Shown here in pieces: positions 1-6,296 of a stretch of DNA of 6,550 nucleotides. This stretch comes from Pseudomonadota bacterium. Its GTDB lineage: Bacteria; Pseudomonadota; Alphaproteobacteria; Rhodospirillales; 2-02-FULL-58-16. Both the position numbers and the translations under genes were made by a program. Within the stretch, counting starts at the first letter, position 1; each line of letters starts with the position of its first letter. The notes beneath the pieces were generated by a model, which was not told the origin of the DNA, made no database searches, and was given only the letters and a program-made list of their open reading frames with translations. The stretch covers positions 1 to 6,550 of the forward strand of contig JADFHR010000185.1 of NCBI GenBank assembly GCA_022567015.1, in the 5' to 3' direction.

Positions 1-66
1 GGCGGCGAACGACTCCAGGGCGGCAGACTAGACTTTACCCGGATGCCCGGACAGCGCCCCGTGGGA

Positions 67-1923
67 TCAAGCGGCCCGCCGCCAGGCGTCGAGCACCAGC
101 AGCGCCCAGATCTTGAGGGAATGATCGCGCATCCCGCGCCGCTGCGCCTTCAGCAGCCTCGCCACCGGGGCCCATTCCAGTCCCGCCGCCGCCATGGTGG
201 CCGGCGTGATGCGCTCGGCGACCATGGCCGCCAGGTCGGTCCGCAGCCACACGCCCATGGGCGGGTTGAAGCCGCGCTTGGGGCGTTCGATGACGGCGCG
301 GGGCAGGAGGCGGCGCGCCACCGCCTTCAACAGGCATTTCATCCCGGTCTGGAAACGCAGTCCCGGGGCAAGGGTGCCGACGGCCTCCACCAGCCGGTGG
401 TCGATCAGGGGCAGGCGCAATTCCAGGGAATGGCGCATGCTCATGGCGTCGCCGTAGGCGAGCAGGTTGCCCGGCAGGAAGGACACCAGGTCCGTCTGCT
501 GCATGGCGTCGAGCGGGTGGCGCGACGGCGAGTCCTCGTAAAGCCGGGCAATGGGCCTTTCCGGCGCGGCGTCCAGGCCGAGCAGTTGCCGGCGTTCCTC
601 GGGATCGAAGTATTCGACCCACGACGAGAACATTTCGCTGTCGGGATAATTCGCCCCGGCCAGGAACTCCCGTGCCCGGCGCAAGGCGTGGCGTCCGCCG
701 CTGCTTTCCGGGATCAGGCGCGACGCCGGCTCGATGACGCGCCGCCTGAGCCAGCCCGGCAGGCGCCGGTAGCGTTGCGCCAGCAGGCCGCCCTTGTAGC
801 GGGGGTAGCCGGCGAACACCTCGTCGCCGCCGTCGCCGACCAGGGCCACGGTCACGTGCTCGCGCGCCTTGCGCGACAGGTCGTTGACCAGCAGCGCCGT
901 GGGGTTGCCGAAGGGCTCGCCGAAACCGGTGACGTAGTCGTCCAGCAGGTCGACCAGGCGGGGGCCCGCCGGAAGCTCCGTGTGGGTGGCGCCGATGTGC
1001 TTGGCGACCGCGCCGGCCGCCGCGCGCTCGTCATAGGCCGCCTCCTTGAAGGTCATGGTGAAGGTGCGCACCGGGGCCGCGCCGCGGGCCTTCGCCTCCT
1101 CGGCCATGAGGGCGGCGATGACCGAGCTGTCGATGCCGCCGGACAGAAAACACCCCAGCGGCACGTCGGCGACCATGCGCTCGACGACGGCGCGGCGGAC
1201 CAGGGGCAGCAGTTCCTCGGCCGCCTCGTCCAGGGTCGGGGCGCGCCCCCCGGTGACCGCCGGCGCCCAATATTTCTCCAGCGAAACGTTTCCGTTGCGC
1301 CACCGCAACAGATGCCCCGGCGGCAGCTTGCGGATGCCTTGGTAGATGGTGCGCGGCGCCGGCACGTACAGGCAGGCGAGGAATTCCGACAGCGCGTGGG
1401 CGTCCACCGAAAGGTCGACGCCCGGGTGCGCCTTCAGGGCATGGATCTCCGAGGCGAAGGCCAGATGGCCGCCATCGAGCTCGGCGTAGACCAGGGGCTT
1501 TATGCCCAGACGGTCGCGGCACAGCAGCAACTCGCGGCGCTCGCGGTCCCAAAGGGCGAAGGCGAACATGCCGACCAGCCGGGCGACGCCCCCGGCGCCC
1601 GAGCGCCTGAGCAGGTTGAGCAGCACCTCGGTGTCGCTGGAGGAGCGGAAACGGTCCCCCTGCGCTTCCAGCTCGGCCCGCAGTTCGCGGTAGTTGTAGA
1701 CCTCTCCGTTGTAGACCAGCACATAGCGCCCGCAGTCGGACACCATGGGCTGGGCGCCGCCGTCGCCGAGGTCGATCACCTTGAGCCGGGTGTGGGCGAA
1801 GCCCAGGCCGCCTTCGGTGTCCACCCATTGTCCGTCGGCGTCCGGGCCCCGGTGGCGCAGACGGGTCTTCGACTGGGCCAGGAACCCAGCCGTACTTCGG
1901 GTGCTGCCGGCGATGCCGCACAT
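67..1923 (-). CDS. asnB: Asparagine synthase (glutamine-hydrolysing), surface-polysaccharide type
   Basis: A complete 618-residue protein of the AsnB family. Members hydrolyse glutamine in an N-terminal Ntn-hydrolase domain and pass ammonia to a C-terminal ATP-pyrophosphatase domain that amidates aspartate or, in some clusters, another carboxylate. The start is fixed by the MCGIAG N-terminus, because Cys2 becomes the catalytic nucleophile. In the glutaminase half I see RHRGPDADG (24-32), HTR (44-46), YNGEVYN (71-77) and SSDTE (95-99). In the synthetase half I see the PP-loop SGGIDSS (261-267), GDGGDEVFAGY (363-373) and SMRHSLELRLPLIDH (495-509). The length is normal and both active sites look intact. 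It follows the GT2 gene by 89 bases, so it may be the operon's last gene or have its own signals; the bases before the ATG give only a weak ribosome site. A role in amidating a sugar acid is inferred from the neighbours, while ordinary asparagine synthesis remains possible. Confidence 0.93.
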   Translation of the reverse strand: MCGIAGSTRSTAGFLAQSKTRLRHRGPDADGQWVDTEGGLGFAHTRLKVIDLGDGGAQPMVSDCGRYVLVYNGEVYNYRELRAELEAQGDRFRSSSDTEVLLNLLRRSGAGGVARLVGMFAFALWDRERRELLLCRDRLGIKPLVYAELDGGHLAFASEIHALKAHPGVDLSVDAHALSEFLACLYVPAPRTIYQGIRKLPPGHLLRWRNGNVSLEKYWAPAVTGGRAPTLDEAAEELLPLVRRAVVERMVADVPLGCFLSGGIDSSVIAALMAEEAKARGAAPVRTFTMTFKEAAYDERAAAGAVAKHIGATHTELPAGPRLVDLLDDYVTGFGEPFGNPTALLVNDLSRKAREHVTVALVGDGGDEVFAGYPRYKGGLLAQRYRRLPGWLRRRVIEPASRLIPESSGGRHALRRAREFLAGANYPDSEMFSSWVEYFDPEERRQLLGLDAAPERPIARLYEDSPSRHPLDAMQQTDLVSFLPGNLLAYGDAMSMRHSLELRLPLIDHRLVEAVGTLAPGLRFQTGMKCLLKAVARRLLPRAVIERPKRGFNPPMGVWLRTDLAAMVAERITPATMAAAGLEWAPVARLLKAQRRGMRDHSLKIWALLVLDAWRRAA

Positions 1924-1930
1924 GGATTTT

Positions 1931-1987
1931 CTACTTCACGGGCTTGTCGAACTCGGCCACCAGGCACATCCCGAAGCGCGCCTTCAT
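1931..1987 (-). other. Possible 18-codon leader ORF before asnB
   Basis: An ATG at 1987 opens an 18-codon frame encoding MKARFGMCLVAEFDKPVK, with TAG at 1933-1931, 7 bases before the asnB ATG. I do not recognise the peptide, and the ribosome site upstream is poor. It could be a short translated leader coupling ribosomes to asnB, a remnant of an older gene, or chance. The placement in an otherwise empty 89-base gap is the only argument for it. Confidence 0.15.
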
Positions 1988-1993
1988 GAAATA

Positions 1994-2005
1994 TCCGGGC
2001 CCGGA
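1994..2005. repeat. 12-bp GC palindrome after the GT2 stop codon
   Basis: TCCGGGCCCGGA reads the same on both strands and starts 8 bases beyond the GT2 stop codon. On the minus strand CCGGG, an 8-base loop and CCCGG can also pair just before ATATTTC, giving a small hairpin with only a few following T bases. It might attenuate or partly terminate transcription ahead of asnB, or be chance in very GC-rich DNA. Confidence 0.3.
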
Positions 2006-2012
2006 GCCCCGG

Positions 2013-2909
2013 TCAGGATTTCATGTTCAGGATCAGGCTGGCAAGCGCCGTCACGTAGGCGCGCAGGAAAACCGGATAGGTTCCGATGCTGGTGCGCGCG
2101 GCGGCGAGCGCCAGGCGCGCCTCCCCGGCGGGAAGGTATTTGCGCGCCGCGCCGTGGTGCAGGGACGCGATGCGCTTGCGGTAGCGCATCTTGTCGCGGA
2201 GGCTTTTGTCGGGCAGGGCGGCGTAATGGTCTTCGACGATCTTCAGCGACGCCGCAAGGTGTACCGCCACCGAGCCCGACGCGCTTGCTCCGTGCATGCG
2301 GTATTCCGTCAACGGGTCGGGAATGAAGGCAAACCGCGCCCCCGCCCGGGACAGCTTCAGCCACAACTCGTAGTCCTCGGCGGTCCGGTACCCGGCGTCC
2401 TCGGAGAAGCGGCCGACCCTGTCCAGCCAGTCCTTGCGGACCATGGCGGCGGACGGCGTGATGCAGGTGCCGTCGAACAGCAGGCTGCGGTACCGGGTCC
2501 TCGCCTCCGGACCGGAGCGCACGGTGCGCACCTCCCTGCCGTCGCGGAACATGACCATGCCGTGCCCGAGGACGTCGATGTCCGGCGTCACGGCGGCCAG
2601 GCAGCGTTCCAGCTTGGCGGGGCGCCAGCGGTCGTCGGAATCGAGAAAGGCGATCCACCCGGCCCGGGCCTTCTCCACGCCCAGATTGCGGGAGGCGGCG
2701 ATGATCCCGTCGTTGCGGAAATGGATCAGCGTGACCCGCGCATCGTTCAGGCGTTCGACGACCCCGACGGTGTCGTCGTCGGAATGGTTGTTGATGACGA
2801 TGGCCTCCCACTCGGGCATGGTCTGGGCGGCCAGGGACGCCAGGCATTCGCGCAGGAAGCCCGCCTGGTTGTACGTCGGAATGATCACCGATACTCGCGG
2901 GCCGGCCAT
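2013..2909 (-). CDS. Family 2 glycosyltransferase
   Basis: A 298-residue GT-A fold glycosyltransferase of family GT2, likely to transfer a sugar from a nucleotide-sugar donor to a growing surface glycan on the cytoplasmic side. The N-terminus carries VSVIIPTYNQAGFLRECL (6-23), then VINNHSDDDT (38-47, where most relatives have a NDGSxD-like motif), GIIAASRNLG (68-77) and the metal/nucleotide-binding DxD region FLDSDDRW (88-95). TAEDYELWL (176-184) supplies the ExD-type region near the expected catalytic base, and YRMHGAS (203-209) follows. I see no clear transmembrane segment, although the last 20 residues are moderately hydrophobic. The ATG at 2909-2907 was chosen because it puts the VSVIIPTYN strand right at the N-terminus and overlaps the SDR stop codon as TGATG. 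There is no good Shine-Dalgarno sequence, so translation probably depends on reinitiation after the SDR. An open frame continues upstream to 3185 but opposes the SDR sequence and encodes nothing GT-like. Donor and acceptor cannot be told from the sequence. Confidence 0.92.
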   Translation of the reverse strand: MAGPRVSVIIPTYNQAGFLRECLASLAAQTMPEWEAIVINNHSDDDTVGVVERLNDARVTLIHFRNDGIIAASRNLGVEKARAGWIAFLDSDDRWRPAKLERCLAAVTPDIDVLGHGMVMFRDGREVRTVRSGPEARTRYRSLLFDGTCITPSAAMVRKDWLDRVGRFSEDAGYRTAEDYELWLKLSRAGARFAFIPDPLTEYRMHGASASGSVAVHLAASLKIVEDHYAALPDKSLRDKMRYRKRIASLHHGAARKYLPAGEARLALAAARTSIGTYPVFLRAYVTALASLILNMKS

Positions 2910-3868
2910 CACCCGGTCGTCGCTTTGGCCGCGAAGGCGGCGCGGCACAGGCTGAGCGTCGCGTCGATTTCGGCGCCCTCGTCGCCACGCAGCCGGAAAC
3001 CCGTCGCCAACAGCTTGTCGTTGCGATAGTGCAGGTCGCCGCCGGTGTCCTGTCCCGGCGGAGTCGCACGGCGGATGGGCGGGGCGAAGCCGAGGACGTT
3101 GCGGCACCTCTCGGCGATCAGGCCGGCCACCTCGTACGATGACCGGCTGCGGCCGCTGCCCACATTGAACACTCCGTCGCCCCACGCCTCGGCGGGCAGG
3201 CCGAGGAAATGGTCCACGGCGCGCGCCACGTCGGTGAGCGGGATGAAATCCCGGCGCTCCAGGCCGGTGCCGCGGAGGACCAGTTCCCCCCTGGTCGCCG
3301 CCTGGCGGCAGAGCTCGTTGCAGAGCAGCATCCAGCAGTCGGGCGCGGGGTCGGCCGGCGCCCCCATGGCGTTGGACAGGCGCAGCACCAGCCCGGCGAT
3401 GCCCGAGGCCAGCACCAGCTCCTCGGCGGCGCGGTGGGTGGTGGCGTAGGGATGGACCGGACGGGGCACGGTCTCTTCGCTGATCTCGCCCCGCAACGGC
3501 GCGCCGTAGACATGGGCGGTGGAAACATAGACGAAGCGGCGGACGCCCGCCTTCTCCGCCGCCGCGAGGAGCTTGCCGGTGCCGGTCACGTTGACGATGT
3601 GGGCGCGCTCCGGATCGGCGGCGCAGTCCCGGGCGTTCATCGCCGCCAGGTGGAGCACGGTATCGACACCGTCGCAGACCGCCGCCAACGCGCCGTCGTC
3701 CACGAGGTCCGCCCGCACCACCCGCATGGCCCCGGCCCAGGCCGGCCGGTCCTGCGGCGGCCGGCGGGTGGAAACCCGAAGGGTGTAGGGTCCGGAAGCT
3801 TCCAGATGGCCGAGGATGCGGCCGCCCAGATACCCCAGCCCGCCGGTGACGAGGACCGTTTGGCTCAT
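2909..3868 (-). CDS. NAD-dependent epimerase/reductase (extended SDR)
   Basis: A 319-residue extended short-chain dehydrogenase of the sugar nucleotide epimerase/dehydratase/reductase group. The Rossmann dinucleotide motif is TGGLGYLGG (8-16), with glycines 9, 12 and 15; ADLVDD (53-58) and VLHLAA (71-76) follow as expected. STAHVYG (116-122) holds the catalytic Ser/Thr position, and RRDFIPLTDVARAV (205-218) and NVGSG (235-239) are typical of the C-terminal substrate-binding part. The active-site segment reads HPYATTHRAAEE (139-150): Tyr141 is present, but the usual YxxxK lysine is His145, encoded by CAC. In this operon it probably reduces the 4-keto group of the CDP-4-keto-6-deoxyhexose, as RmlD-like or Fcl-like enzymes do, or epimerises a sugar. 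Its ATG overlaps the stop of the upstream cupin (ATGA), with GGGAG just before it, and its TGA overlaps the GT2 start. The exact reaction is unknown. Confidence 0.9.
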   Translation of the reverse strand: MSQTVLVTGGLGYLGGRILGHLEASGPYTLRVSTRRPPQDRPAWAGAMRVVRADLVDDGALAAVCDGVDTVLHLAAMNARDCAADPERAHIVNVTGTGKLLAAAEKAGVRRFVYVSTAHVYGAPLRGEISEETVPRPVHPYATTHRAAEELVLASGIAGLVLRLSNAMGAPADPAPDCWMLLCNELCRQAATRGELVLRGTGLERRDFIPLTDVARAVDHFLGLPAEAWGDGVFNVGSGRSRSSYEVAGLIAERCRNVLGFAPPIRRATPPGQDTGGDLHYRNDKLLATGFRLRGDEGAEIDATLSLCRAAFAAKATTG

Positions 3869-4314
3869 CCGCTCCCGGCCGTCCAGTCGTAGGGGATGGT
3901 GGAATCCATGGGGTCGCGGCGGACGATCTCGTCGGGGTCGTGGGGGATGGTGGCGCAGTTGGCGACGATGGAGGTTTCGCTGCCCAGTCCCTTGAAGCCG
4001 TTCCAGATCATCGGCGGAACGGTGACCAGGCAATAGTTTTCTGGCCCGAGGACCATCTCCTGCACCTCTCCCTTGGTCGGGCTGTCGGGACGGTCGTCGT
4101 AGAGGACGAACCTGATCTCGCCGTGGGGCACCGCGTAGTTCAGGGTCATCCGCTTGTGGATGTGCCAGGCCTTGATCTTGCCGGGGAAGACGCAGGAAAA
4201 GTAGATTTCCCCGAACGCCTCGAAGACGTCCCCGTCCCGGCGCAGCATGTGCATGACCTTGCCGCGCTCGTCGGCTATCTGGCGCAAGGGCGTTATGCGG
4301 ACGCCGTCGATGAT
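3865..4314 (-). CDS. RmlC-type sugar 3,5-epimerase-like cupin, apparent ATC start
   Basis: A 149-residue protein resembling the dTDP-4-dehydrorhamnose 3,5-epimerase (RmlC) superfamily, in a short single-cupin form. Motifs counted from the proposed start are DERGKVMHML (15-24), FGEIYFSCVFPGKIKAWHIHK (within 34-54, with His51 and His53 near the expected active site), MTLNYAV (56-62), LYDDRPDSP (71-79), GPENYCLVTVPP (90-101), WNGFKG (104-109) and PHDPDEIVRRDP (124-135), ending in IPYDW. Such enzymes invert C3 and/or C5 of 4-keto-6-deoxy sugar nucleotides; here the likely substrate is the RfbG product. The frame has no ATG, GTG or TTG at the expected place. Relatives as I recall them begin M-I-D/E-G-V-x-I-T-P-L, which aligns with ATC ATC GAC GGC GTC here, so I place the start at ATC 4314-4312. 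A TTG at 4287 would lose the first strand and has no ribosome site. The gene lies 11 bases after rfbG and overlaps the SDR start by 4 bases. The reading frame is firm, the start is not. Confidence 0.85.
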   Translation of the reverse strand: MIDGVRITPLRQIADERGKVMHMLRRDGDVFEAFGEIYFSCVFPGKIKAWHIHKRMTLNYAVPHGEIRFVLYDDRPDSPTKGEVQEMVLGPENYCLVTVPPMIWNGFKGLGSETSIVANCATIPHDPDEIVRRDPMDSTIPYDWTAGSG

Positions 4315-4321
4315 TCTCGCT

Positions 4322-4326
4322 CTCCC
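4322..4326 (-). promoter_or_regulatory. Ribosome binding site supporting the ATC start of the cupin gene
   Basis: The minus strand reads GGGAG here, beginning with the last G of the rfbG stop codon TAG. Seven bases separate it from the ATC at 4314-4312, which is close to ideal spacing; the second ATC at 4311 would be 10 bases away. No ATG, GTG or TTG in the cupin frame lies within reach of this site. It is the main sequence argument that translation begins at an ATC. Confidence 0.5.
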
Positions 4327-5390
4327 TAGCTTTCCATGAAGGCTTTGATCTGGCGCCGGGTCGCGTCCACGGGGCTCTCGCCGTCGTGCACGGCCCGGTA
4401 CCACGAAACCGTCTCCGCGATGGTGCGCCCGGCGTCCCATTTGGGCGACCATCCAAGCCCGGTCTGCGCCTTGTCGATGCTCAGGTGCAACAGGGTCGCC
4501 TCGTGCGGGTCGCCGGGCTCCCGTTTGACGGAGATATCGCCGCCGCCCCAGTCGCGGACCAAGGTCTCGGCAAGCTCGCGCACGGTGCGCATGGACCCGG
4601 GCCGGGGCCCGAAGTTCCAGGCGCCCGAATGGCGCCCCGGGTCTTCGAGCAACCGGGCGGCCAGCAGCAGGTAGCCCGACAGCGGCTCGAGCACGTGCTG
4701 CCAGGGCCGCGTGGCGTCCGGATTCCTGAGCACGATCCCGGCGCCTTCCTTGAGGGCGCGCATGCAGTCGGGCACGATGCGGTCCTGGGTCCAGTCGCCG
4801 CCCCCGATCACGTTGCCGGCGCGGGTGCTGGCGACGCCGGGCGCCCCGTCGCCGTGGAAATACGACGCGATGTAGGCGCCGATGACCATCTCGGCGGCGG
4901 CCTTGGAGGCGCTGTAGGGATCGTGGCCCCCCAACTCGTCGTTCTCGCGGTAGCCCCACACCCACTCCTTGTTGCGGTAGCACTTGTCGGACGTGATGCA
5001 GACGACGGCGCGCACCGACGGCGTGGCGCGCACCGCGTCGAGGACGTTGACCGCGCCGCCGACGTTGGTGTCGAAGGTATATTTCGGCTCGTCGTAGGAG
5101 CGGCGCACGAGGGACTGCGCCGCCAGGTGGAAGACGATCTCGGGCCGGGCTTCGGCGAAGGCCGCCCGCACGGCGTCCCCGTCGCGCACGTCGCCGTCGA
5201 CGTGGCGGATCATGCGCTCAAGGCCGAGAAGGTCGAACAGGGGCTGCCCGCCCTCGGCCGGAAGCGCATACCCGGTGACGTCGGCGCCCAGTTCCGTCAG
5301 CCACAAGGACAGCCACGATCCCTTGAAACCGGTGTCGCCGGTGACGAGGACCCTTTTTTCGCGGAAGACGTCGTACACGGCCCGGCTCAC
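4326..5390 (-). CDS. rfbG: CDP-glucose 4,6-dehydratase
   Basis: A 354-residue extended SDR that converts CDP-D-glucose to CDP-4-keto-6-deoxy-D-glucose with a bound NAD. The N-terminal signature VLVTGDTGFKGSWLSLWL (14-31) is characteristic of RfbG, with Gly18, 21 and 24 of the dinucleotide motif. FHLAAQSLVRRSY (87-99), TSDKCYRNKEW (133-143, with the Thr-x-Asp-Lys dehydratase triplet) and the catalytic PYSASK (158-163; Tyr159, Lys163) all fit, as do RAGNVIGGGDWTQDRI (205-220) and RPWQHVLEPLSGYL (within 238-252). The length matches the family. The chosen start is GTG at 5390-5388, overlapping the rfbF stop as GTGA. An in-frame GTG at 5423 would add 11 residues but overlap rfbF by 37 bases, and a GTG four codons downstream is also possible. 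Coupling to rfbF is expected because no strong ribosome site precedes the GTG. It supplies the keto sugar for the cupin and the SDR downstream. Confidence 0.95.
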   Translation of the reverse strand: MSRAVYDVFREKRVLVTGDTGFKGSWLSLWLTELGADVTGYALPAEGGQPLFDLLGLERMIRHVDGDVRDGDAVRAAFAEARPEIVFHLAAQSLVRRSYDEPKYTFDTNVGGAVNVLDAVRATPSVRAVVCITSDKCYRNKEWVWGYRENDELGGHDPYSASKAAAEMVIGAYIASYFHGDGAPGVASTRAGNVIGGGDWTQDRIVPDCMRALKEGAGIVLRNPDATRPWQHVLEPLSGYLLLAARLLEDPGRHSGAWNFGPRPGSMRTVRELAETLVRDWGGGDISVKREPGDPHEATLLHLSIDKAQTGLGWSPKWDAGRTIAETVSWYRAVHDGESPVDATRRQIKAFMES

Positions 5391-6169
5391 GTGCTGTGCC
5401 AGGGGGCCTCGCCCTGCTTCCACAGGCCGTTAAGCAGCGCGAAATCGCGGTAGGTGTCCATGCACTGCCAGAAGCCGTCGTGCCGGTAGAGCATCATCTG
5501 TCCGTCGCGCACCAGCCCGCGCAGGGGCTCCTGCTCCAGCACCAGGTCCTCGCGGTCGTCCAGGTAGTCGAACAGCTCGCCGCGGCAGACGAAAAACCCG
5601 CCCGAGATCCGCCCGCCCGTGGCCTGGGGCTTCTCGTTGAACTCGAAGACCTTTCCCGAAGCGTCGCTGTCCAGTTCCCCGAAGCGGCCCGGCGGGCGGA
5701 CGCCGGTGACCGTCAGGATCTTGCCGTGCTCCCGGTGAAAGGCGACCAGGGCGTCGAAGTCGATGTCGCCGAGCCCGTCGCCGTAGGTGAGCATGAAGTT
5801 CTCTTCACCGGCCACGTACTCTTCGATCCGCTTGACCCGCGCCCCGGTCATGGTGTCCAGCCCCGTATCGGCAAGGGTTACCCGCCAATCGGCCTGGTCG
5901 CGGCTTCCGTGGTATTCGATGGCCTTGTCGGGCCCGAGCGTAACGGTGAAGTCGGTGGTGTGGGCCTCGTAGTTCAGGAAGAACTCCTTGATCACCCGCG
6001 CCTTGTAGCCCAGGCACAGAATGAAATCCCGGTGCCCGGCCCGGGCATAGCTCTTCATCAGGTGCCACAGGATCGGCAGCTCGCCGATGGGGATCATCGG
6101 CTTCGGCAGGTCGTCGGCGATACCGCGGATGCGGGTGCCCTGCCCGCCGCAGAGAATGACCACTTTCAT
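5387..6169 (-). CDS. rfbF: Glucose-1-phosphate cytidylyltransferase
   Basis: A complete 260-residue nucleotidyltransferase of the RfbF family, making CDP-glucose and pyrophosphate from CTP and glucose 1-phosphate. The N-terminal ILCGGQGTRI (5-14) is the nucleotide-binding loop, followed by LPKPMIPIG (21-29) with its conserved lysine at 23. FMLTYGDGLGDIDF (125-138) contains the metal-binding Asp131, and VTGVRPPGRFGEL (154-166), FNEKP (177-181), ISGGFFV (188-194) and GFWQCMDTYRD (232-242, second metal aspartate at 238) are hallmark RfbF segments that distinguish it from dTDP-glucose and UDP-glucose synthases. The ATG at 6169 has GGAG 11 bases upstream. It is the first gene of the tightly packed group and follows a 127-base gap, so a promoter there is plausible. 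The end overlaps rfbG by 4 bases. Paired with rfbG it commits glucose 1-phosphate to CDP-deoxysugar synthesis. Confidence 0.96.
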   Translation of the reverse strand: MKVVILCGGQGTRIRGIADDLPKPMIPIGELPILWHLMKSYARAGHRDFILCLGYKARVIKEFFLNYEAHTTDFTVTLGPDKAIEYHGSRDQADWRVTLADTGLDTMTGARVKRIEEYVAGEENFMLTYGDGLGDIDFDALVAFHREHGKILTVTGVRPPGRFGELDSDASGKVFEFNEKPQATGGRISGGFFVCRGELFDYLDDREDLVLEQEPLRGLVRDGQMMLYRHDGFWQCMDTYRDFALLNGLWKQGEAPWHST

Positions 6170-6226
6170 CGGCGTGTTCGCTCCGCTTTCGGATGTGTCG
6201 GGGCCGGCGTTGCGCTACCGGCTCCA

Positions 6227-6256
6227 TTGATACACGCCGCAAGGCGGCGTGAACAA
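6227..6256 (-). promoter_or_regulatory. Possible weak sigma-70-like promoter for the rfbF operon
   Basis: On the minus strand TTGTTC (6256-6251) and TATCAA (6232-6227) are separated by 18 bases, 57 bases before the rfbF ATG. The matches to the -35 and -10 consensus are only partial (about 3/6 and 4/6), so this is a guess supported mainly by position. The spacer is essentially the inverted repeat at 6233-6251. The rest of the 127-base gap shows only a small GCCGG/CCGGC pair (6203-6207 and 6218-6222) and the rfbF ribosome site. Confidence 0.2.
6233..6251 (-). repeat. Perfect 8-bp inverted repeat between the dehydrogenase gene and rfbF
   Basis: CACGCCGC and GCGGCGTG flank a 3-base spacer (AAG on the plus strand, CTT on the minus). 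As RNA it would form a strong GC-rich hairpin about 45 bases after the dehydrogenase stop codon. No run of T follows on the minus strand (TATCAATGG), so it is at best a weak intrinsic terminator. It could equally be a DNA operator, since it fills the spacer of the promoter-like hexamers at 6227-6256. Confidence 0.5.
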
Positions 6257-6296
6257 GGGGCTGGGATAGCCGCGTCCGGCGCGCCCCGGGACGTGA

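Noticed and set aside
1..66. Possible gene start or terminator downstream of asnB at the left edge
   Set aside because: No start codon followed by an open frame on the minus strand is visible, and the only pairing (GATGCCC with GGGATC) is interrupted and lacks a T-run.
43..1989. A 648-codon open frame on the plus strand across asnB
   Set aside because: It opposes an unmistakable asnB gene and is rich in Arg, Gly, Ala and Gln with no recognisable motif. Long antisense frames are expected in GC-rich coding DNA.
1944..3029. A 361-codon plus-strand open frame across the GT2 gene
   Set aside because: It is a shadow of the GT2 coding sequence with no domain signature, and its composition is that of complementary GC-rich codons.
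2910..3185. N-terminal extension of the GT2 protein to 3185
   Set aside because: The extra 92 residues are Arg/Pro-rich, overlap the SDR in another frame, and precede the normal GT2 N-terminus. The TGATG junction gives a better start.
3869..4456. N-terminal extension of the SDR to 4456
   Set aside because: The extension is out-of-frame sequence of the cupin and rfbG genes. The Rossmann motif begins 8 residues after the ATG at 3868, where the family normally starts.
4315..4983. Cupin frame open upstream to 4983
   Set aside because: The upstream residues are an rfbG shadow rich in Arg. Using a start there would overlap rfbG by over 100 bases and add a domain unlike any in the family.
5391..5423. 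Earlier GTG start for rfbG at 5423
   Set aside because: It would overlap rfbF by 37 bases and add 11 residues not expected before the Rossmann strand. The GTGA overlap at 5390 is the more usual arrangement, though this is not proven.
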